NCBI RefSeq assembly: GCF_006715085.1
Contig: NZ_VFMM01000001.1
Coordinates: 1,426,001 to 1,490,000, forward strand
Length of the DNA stretch: 64,000 nucleotides
From: Kribbella jejuensis
GTDB lineage: Bacteria; Actinomycetota; Actinomycetes; Propionibacteriales; Kribbellaceae
Direction of reading: 5' to 3'
The notes beneath the pieces are model-generated. The model made no database searches and was not told the DNA's origin. It saw only the letters and a program-made list of their open reading frames with translations. Both the position numbers and the translations under genes were made by a program. Below are positions 63,038 to 64,000 of the stretch, piece by piece (positions within the stretch are counted from its first letter, which is position 1; each line of letters opens with the position of its first letter).

Positions 63038-63975
63038 CGGACGTGTGCGTGCTCGGGTCGTTCATGAAGGACCTGGTCGCCTCCGCCGAGCGGCGGCCGT
63101 TGCCGGGCGAGACGCTGCACGGAACCGGGTTCGCCGAGTTCCTCGGCGGGAAGGGTGTGAACCAGGCGATCGCGGCGGCGCGGATGGGCGCGCGGACCGC
63201 GATCGTCGGCACGATCGGCGCGGACCGGTACGGCGAGGAGTTCCTCGAACTGCTGGCGTCGAACGGGGTCGACACGTCGTGGGTGGTGCGGCATCCGTCG
63301 CTCGGTACGGGGGTCGGGCTGCCGCTCGTACTGCCTGACGGCGGGAACTCGATCATCATCGTGTCCCGTGCGAATGCGGCGATCACCACACTGGACGTGG
63401 AGGCCGCGGCCGACGTACTGACCGCAAGCAAGGTGCTGAGCGTGCAACTCGAGCTACCGGTCGAGGCAAGCCACGCCGCCCTCCGGCTCGCCTCGACCGC
63501 GGGCGGCACGACGATCCTCACGCCGGCCCCGGTCGGGCCGGTCGATCCGGCGCTGGCTGGGCTGGCAGGGTACGTCGACATCCTGGTGCCGAACGAGGTC
63601 GAGGCGGCGGCGCTGACCGGGCTGAACTGCGACGACGAGTCGCAGGTGCCGATGATCGCGCGCAAACTCGCCGAGGACTGGGACCTGCGCGGCTGCGTCG
63701 TCACGCTCGGCGCGCGCGGGGCGTACGTGCTCGACCGGGCCGGCAGCTTCGAGGAACGGATCGCGCCGTACGCCGTCGACACCGTGGACACCGTCGGCGC
63801 GGGCGACGCCTTCTGCGGCTCACTCGCGGCCTCACTCGCGGACGGTGCCGACCTGGTCGACGCGGTTCGGCTGGCCAACGCCGCCGGCGCCCTGTCCACC
63901 ACCGTCAACGGCGCCGCCGATTCCGCCCCCGTCCGCGCCGCCGCCATCGCGCTGCTGGAGTCGACGGCCTCATGA
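63034..63975 (+). CDS. PfkB-family carbohydrate kinase (ribokinase-like)
   Basis: A 313-aa sugar kinase from the ATG at 63034 (ATGA overlap with the SIS stop). The N-terminal PfkB signature is EFLGGKGVNQAIAAARMGA (about 32-50), and the C-terminal catalytic signature is DTVDTVGAGDAFCGSLAA with the base Asp in GAGDAF. Ribokinase-like in layout; it phosphorylates an unidentified sugar, probably the cargo of the divergent importer. Confidence 0.93.
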   Translation: MTDVCVLGSFMKDLVASAERRPLPGETLHGTGFAEFLGGKGVNQAIAAARMGARTAIVGTIGADRYGEEFLELLASNGVDTSWVVRHPSLGTGVGLPLVLPDGGNSIIIVSRANAAITTLDVEAAADVLTASKVLSVQLELPVEASHAALRLASTAGGTTILTPAPVGPVDPALAGLAGYVDILVPNEVEAAALTGLNCDDESQVPMIARKLAEDWDLRGCVVTLGARGAYVLDRAGSFEERIAPYAVDTVDTVGAGDAFCGSLAASLADGADLVDAVRLANAAGALSTTVNGAADSAPVRAAAIALLESTAS

Positions 63976-64000
63976 GATCCTTTCGGACGGATCGGAGTTA
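63972..64000 (+). CDS. possible start of the next operon gene, truncated by the window
   Basis: An ATG at 63972 overlaps the kinase stop by 4 bp (ATGA), as the other genes of this operon do, and stays open for nine codons (MRSFRTDRS) to the window end. Too short to identify. Confidence 0.4.

Noticed and set aside
1-64000. Search for tRNA, rRNA, CRISPR, integrase, IS element or prophage
   Set aside because: No cloverleaf-like gene, repeat-spacer array, transposase or phage structural gene was seen on either strand by eye.

Overview
The window is chromosomal DNA from a high-GC Gram-positive actinobacterium. Coding is dense, GTG and TTG starts are common, and many genes overlap by 4 nt. Actinobacterial signature genes are present: a DUF3117 protein, a mycothiol-type maleylpyruvate isomerase-fold protein, a PspAB-like protein, a GT4 glycogen synthase beside glgC, and a sigE/anti-sigma/htrA/tatB cluster. 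The number of secreted, sugar-related genes suggests a soil saprophyte of the Nocardioides/Kribbella kind. That placement is inference, because no rRNA or marker gene is in view. I see no tRNA, rRNA, CRISPR array, integrase, transposase or phage gene, and no gene-free stretch longer than 300 bases.

Layout. 1-5257: truncated acyl-CoA dehydrogenase, Ser/Thr kinase, secreted cyclophilin, HTH-VOC fusion, CitE-like lyase, hypothetical. 5254-9908: large secreted subtilase and its probable regulator. 9991-14696: MgtE_N/CBS protein, DUF1003 protein, HtpX, PspAB-like protein, Mrp. 14761-18961: tatB, htrA, an RseB-like protein, anti-sigma factor and sigE (envelope stress). 19157-30184: a carbohydrate block holding a biotinyl carrier protein, a GH-A glycosidase with CBM9, a LacI regulator, an ABC sugar importer with a dehydratase/epimerase, a CGNR regulator with an MFS pump, and an SIS isomerase. 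30286-32188: DeoR regulator, O-methyltransferase and a small secreted protein. 32281-40242: a gapless eight-gene run from glgC through kynU, kmo, aldehyde dehydrogenase, RidA, 3-hydroxyanthranilate dioxygenase, ACMS decarboxylase and a formamidase-like hydrolase. 40307-48707: GNAT, glycogen synthase, a frameshifted lipase, XRE regulator with an aldo/keto reductase, leucyl aminopeptidase, DUF3117, PaaX-like regulator and enoyl-CoA hydratase. 48751-57068: esterase fused to a beta-propeller, tag, DivIVA-like, LOG, dapE, VOC, CGNR, a frameshifted PNPOx and a mycothiol-type enzyme. 57065-64000: a second ABC sugar operon with a DUF4185 protein, divergent from an SIS isomerase and PfkB kinase operon that runs off the window.

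Reading across, dapE, LOG, DivIVA-like, tag, DUF3117, glgA/glgC, O-methyltransferase, sigE, anti-sigma, htrA, tatB, mrp and MgtE_N follow the order remembered for Mycobacterium tuberculosis Rv1202-Rv1232c. The window therefore looks like an old actinobacterial backbone into which catabolic modules have been inserted: the sugar block between the O-methyltransferase and sigE, the kynurenine genes directly behind glgC, and the lipase/aminopeptidase and PaaX/esterase groups. Each sugar module carries its own palindromic or phased-repeat operators. The lacI-adjacent module has one identical 16-mer in front of both the glycosidase and the importer. The best leads are the glgC-kynurenine overlap, the two operator sets that define sugar regulons, an 18-bp perfect palindrome between htpX and the PspAB-like gene, the phased repeats at the DeoR promoter, and the SIS/PfkB/DUF4185 sugar cluster.
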